NCBI GenBank assembly: GCA_025765615.1 | Contig: JAIVFJ010000270.1 | Coordinates: 18,269-82,268, forward strand | Length of the DNA stretch: 64,000 bases | Direction of reading: 5' to 3' | Origin: Zopfochytrium polystomum | Taxonomy: Eukaryota > Chytridiomycota > Chytridiomycetes > Chytridiales > Chytridiaceae | Shown: positions 61,263 to 64,000 of the stretch, piece after piece | How the letters are laid out: every line of letters starts with the position of its first letter | Position numbering within the stretch: position 1 is the first letter of the stretch | Made by a program: the position numbers and the translations under genes | The notes under the pieces: model-generated | Databases searched by the model: none | What the model was told of the DNA's origin: nothing | What the model saw: the letters and a program-made list of their open reading frames with translations, nothing else

Positions 61263-62917
61263 GGAACAATGGGTGCAAAAACAAGATTGTGTCCTCAGTA
61301 AGGCTGCATACCGCCAATGCGGTTGGCCAACATCTGCACTCTCCACTCTGCAGGATGGCAAGTCTGCGGTGGCAGAGGGGCCACACACATCTGTATTTGT
61401 GGGTCGCAGAGACCTAATTTTTGAAGAATCTGCCCCAAAATTATGCAGATAATGCACTTCTCCGCATTCTCCACATCACAAAGGGCATTTTTGGGCCAAA
61501 GCATTTGCAGTTGCTGGGCAGTTTTTCATGGAAGTCTGCTCCGAGTCTGGGGGGCACAGCCTTCGTCCTCCTTTAATTGGGAGTGGGGTGGTTCAACAAT
61601 TGGTTCGAGGATTTCACTGATTAATTCATGTGTCACCTTCACTTCTTGCAATGCTCAATGACAGAACATTGCTCTTTTGCCACCACCCTAGCCTAGCCTT
61701 TCCTGCTCAGCAACATTATCATCAAACGTGGGAAGGGGTTAGTGGTAACCTCTGCTGCTCTGCCGGAGGGGAATTGCTGCATCACAAGCAGAAGGCCAAG
61801 TGTCCAACAACATTAGCAATTCGTCGCCTTGCACCACAAGTTGCTGGCATGCTTGGCATCAAATTAGAGGACAACGCATGCAGGGGTGCACTGTGGGCAG
61901 AATACGGTGGTTGCTGTTTCAGGTACTTGGGAGTCAGGAGGTGAGAATTCTCCCTCCAAGCACGAGGCTTTGCTCCTGGAGGGGCAAGCTCACATGACCC
62001 TGATTATGGCTTTTTTCATTCATTCTCCTGTTCCCAAATGTTTTGGTTTAGGAATAGGTGAGCAGTTGCTCTGTAGGGTTTAACTCTGGCTAGATCTGCA
62101 GTTTGACTCAATTTATTCCAGCTAGATGCAGAAAAACTTTTTTTTTCTCGCTTGTTTCACACCTTTTCTCAATAGTCATTTGCAAATCAATAAAGAAAAA
62201 ATATAATTTTTTATGTTTTCTTCTTTTGTATTGAAAACAAAGTGCATTTGTGGTGGTAAGAAAAAAAAAGAGGTTTTCAGTACAGCGCTGTAAGGTTTTT
62301 AACCACAAATCACGAATATTTGCAATACACCTGACATTTGATTGGCCAAATTGCAGCCAAATGGAACAGAAATTACCAGAGAAGAATTTTGAATCAAAGA
62401 GAAACAGCTTATTCAGCAAAAAACCATCTGATTTGATTTGATTCAATTTTTTGAATCAGACCCAAATCGGACCTTGTTTGGATTTGATTTGAGCAGTGTT
62501 AAGCCTTATCACTCTCTAAAGTGGGAGAGATGAGGGATGGGTGAGCCACCCACTTTCATCCTTTCTCTCTCCCTTCTTCCCTTTGTCTCTCTCTTTCTCT
62601 CTCTGTAATTTCTGATTTGTGGTGGTGGGGAAGGAGATGCAAATGGCAAAGCACAACTGCTGTGTGTGGGACTGAATGAACTGGTCCTGTGTAATGCTGC
62701 TGTCTCATCCTAATCCTGCCCAATTGGTGGGTAACACACTAGCAAGGGAGAATTTGACACACAGCACATGAGGCCTGAGGAGGAGCTTGCAAAGAGGGGT
62801 AACTCAAACATCACCAGCAAGCAAAGCTCCACTTCCCTTAAAAAAAAAAAAAAAATTAAAAAAAAAAACCAACAGTAAGGGGTGACAAGAATTCTTGTAT
62901 TGTGTGGCACAGCACAG
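61263..62917. other. Gene-free AT-richer stretch
   Basis: No coding signature is seen. A/T-runs at 62139-62150, 62260-62270 and 62840-62870 and CT-rich tracts at 62560-62610. Confidence 0.4.
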
Positions 62918-62989
62918 GGACTTATAGCTCAGTGGTAGAGCGGTCGACTGCAGATCGACAGGTCGCTGGATCAACCCCGGCTGGGTCCT
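62918..62989 (+). tRNA. tRNA-Cys (anticodon GCA)
   Basis: Acceptor GGACTTA/TGGGTCC (two G-T pairs), D-arm GCTCAGTGGTAGAGC, anticodon stem GTCGA/TCGAC around CTGCAGA, T-arm GCTGGATCAACCCCGGC (slightly irregular), discriminator T as usual for tRNA-Cys. No intron. Confidence 0.88.
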
Positions 62990-63302
62990 CCTCTCTCCTG
63001 GCGCCTGTACTCCCAGGGGAAGCATTTCAATGTCAGCAGGATTGACGCCCAAAAGGTGAGAAAGTGAGAGCCACAGGCCATGCTAGCATTTTGCTGTACT
63101 TTGACTGCTTGCTGGCTCTGAGCAAGAATAAAATGATCACACACCTAGGACCAAGTTCCCCAGTGTGTGTGTGCGTGAGGGAGACAGAGTGCATGAGAAG
63201 AGAGAGAGAGCGAGAGTGAGATTGAAGACAGACAAAAGGAGAGACATGGTGAAAGTGTAAAAATGTTGTCTATTGTCACAAGCACTGATACTGTGAGCAC
63301 AG

Positions 63303-63390
63303 GCTGCCGTGGCGCAACTGGTTAGCGCGTGCGGCTGTTAGACATGTACAGCAAACCGCAAGGTTGGTGGTTCAAGTCCACCCGTAGCGC
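63303..63390 (+). tRNA. tRNA-Asn (anticodon GTT) with a ~14-nt intron, acceptor stem damaged
   Basis: D-arm GCGCAACTGGTTAGCGC, anticodon stem TGCGG/CCGCA with CTGTTA and an intron (GACATGTACAGCAA) one base after the anticodon, T-arm GGTGGTTCAAGTCCACC. The 3' acceptor strand CGTAGCGC does not pair well with GCTGCCG, so this copy may be inactive or contain base errors. Confidence 0.7.
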
Positions 63391-64000
63391 TTTAGGACCT
63401 CCTGATCCCTCTTTGAAATGCTTTACAGTGCCAGCATTGAAAGCTCTAGGGGACCACCTGAAAAACAAGTAAAAATCAACTGTTGGTGGACTGGACAAGA
63501 GACAGCAGACCTGCTGAAACAAAAAAGGAAGCTTGCATGTGGGTATTTGGCTGTCAGTCTACAGTCATGATTTTCCTTTCATTTTCACTTGGTCACCCAA
63601 AGTTTCAGGCTCACCACTGGATTTGATTGCTTCACCCAGTAGGACCGCAGCTTTCCCACCATTTATTCCACTGTTATTTTTTGTGCAACTTGGATACCTC
63701 TCACAGCAGTAGTGTCATCTTGCTTTCCACCACAAAATGAAGTGCAATGTTGTTTCTGATTTTTGTTGTTTTGACGCTTGAGCAGATTTTCACTTTCTTC
63801 CAGCTCTTTTTCTTTCTTGTTTTTGTAATGATGGTTTGGTTCCCTTGACGTGGCAAGTCTCGCTCTGTTTTCCGATTAGTTGAAGGCTATTTGCACACCA
63901 AAAGAGCTTTGAGGAAACGTGCAGCCAACTTAATAAACCAAAGTTTTTGGGCTAGAGCTGTAAGTCAAAATCCACAATATCTTTCCAAAAATTGCCCTAA
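63391..64000. other. Gene-free stretch to the window end
   Basis: No coding signature or RNA gene is seen. Confidence 0.4.

Overview
The window is eukaryotic nuclear DNA, most likely from an early-diverging (chytrid-like) fungus. Genes carry short GT-AG introns (about 50-70 bp). There is a U6 snRNA with an upstream TATA box, and nuclear tRNA genes that include intron-containing Thr and Asn genes. The protein set (PB1-TIR-NACHT-WD40, F-box/ankyrin proteins, a PHO84-type phosphate transporter, a MULE transposase, a DIRS-like element) fits such a fungus. The assignment to chytrids is inference; no rRNA or phylogenetic marker is present.

Layout. 1-3.65 kb: the 5' part of an NLR-like gene on the minus strand (PB1-TIR-NACHT-WD40, six exons, running off the left edge). 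4.9-7.4 kb: a truncated ABCC-type transporter cut by a tRNA-derived SINE-like repeat, a second SINE copy and tRNA relics. 7.8-8.44 kb: a decayed DUF1868 2H-phosphodiesterase gene whose N-terminal half is missing. 8.44 to about 15 kb: a visibly AT-rich block that looks like a fossil of a nucleocytoplasmic large DNA virus (NCLDV). It holds a primase-polymerase/D5 helicase, a second D5-type gene, small ORFs separated by a four-copy hairpin/poly-T/CACGTG spacer, and a mimivirus-like early promoter motif. 15.24-17.44 kb: a complete MULE transposon with long terminal inverted repeats and a perfect 9-bp target duplication, but a frameshifted transposase.

17.6-25 kb: three related genes with kinase-like fold signatures and secretion or membrane-anchor N-termini, interleaved with hypothetical genes. 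25.1 kb: a DUF5522 gene. 28.3-30.8 kb: a large SANT-domain protein. 31.4-32.9 kb: a composite duplicate made of the 3' ends of the DUF5522 and SANT genes. 33.5-34.9 kb: an ankyrin-type gene with frameshifts. 35.5-37.6 kb: an intact PHO84-like transporter. 39.3-40.5 kb: a frameshifted pepsin-like protein. 41.3-41.9 kb: a small three-exon gene resembling Mediator subunit 11. 42.9 kb: tRNA-Ile. 44.9-45.6 kb: a short-chain dehydrogenase. 46-52 kb: small or unclear genes, a minisatellite, U6 snRNA and an F-box/ankyrin gene.

53.9-57.9 kb: a DIRS-like retroelement recognised by its structure (inverted terminal repeats, internal complementary region, no target duplication). It sits inside a repeat whose uninterrupted copy lies at 60.7-61.1 kb. 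58-64 kb: gene-poor, AT-richer DNA with tRNA-Ala, -Thr, -Leu, -Cys and -Asn genes.

Many accessory genes carry single-base frameshifts while the NLR, SANT, PHO84, DUF5522 and MED11-like genes are clean. This mixes probable true decay with possible assembly indels, and I flag it where it matters. All calls come from reading the sequence by eye; no searches were run.
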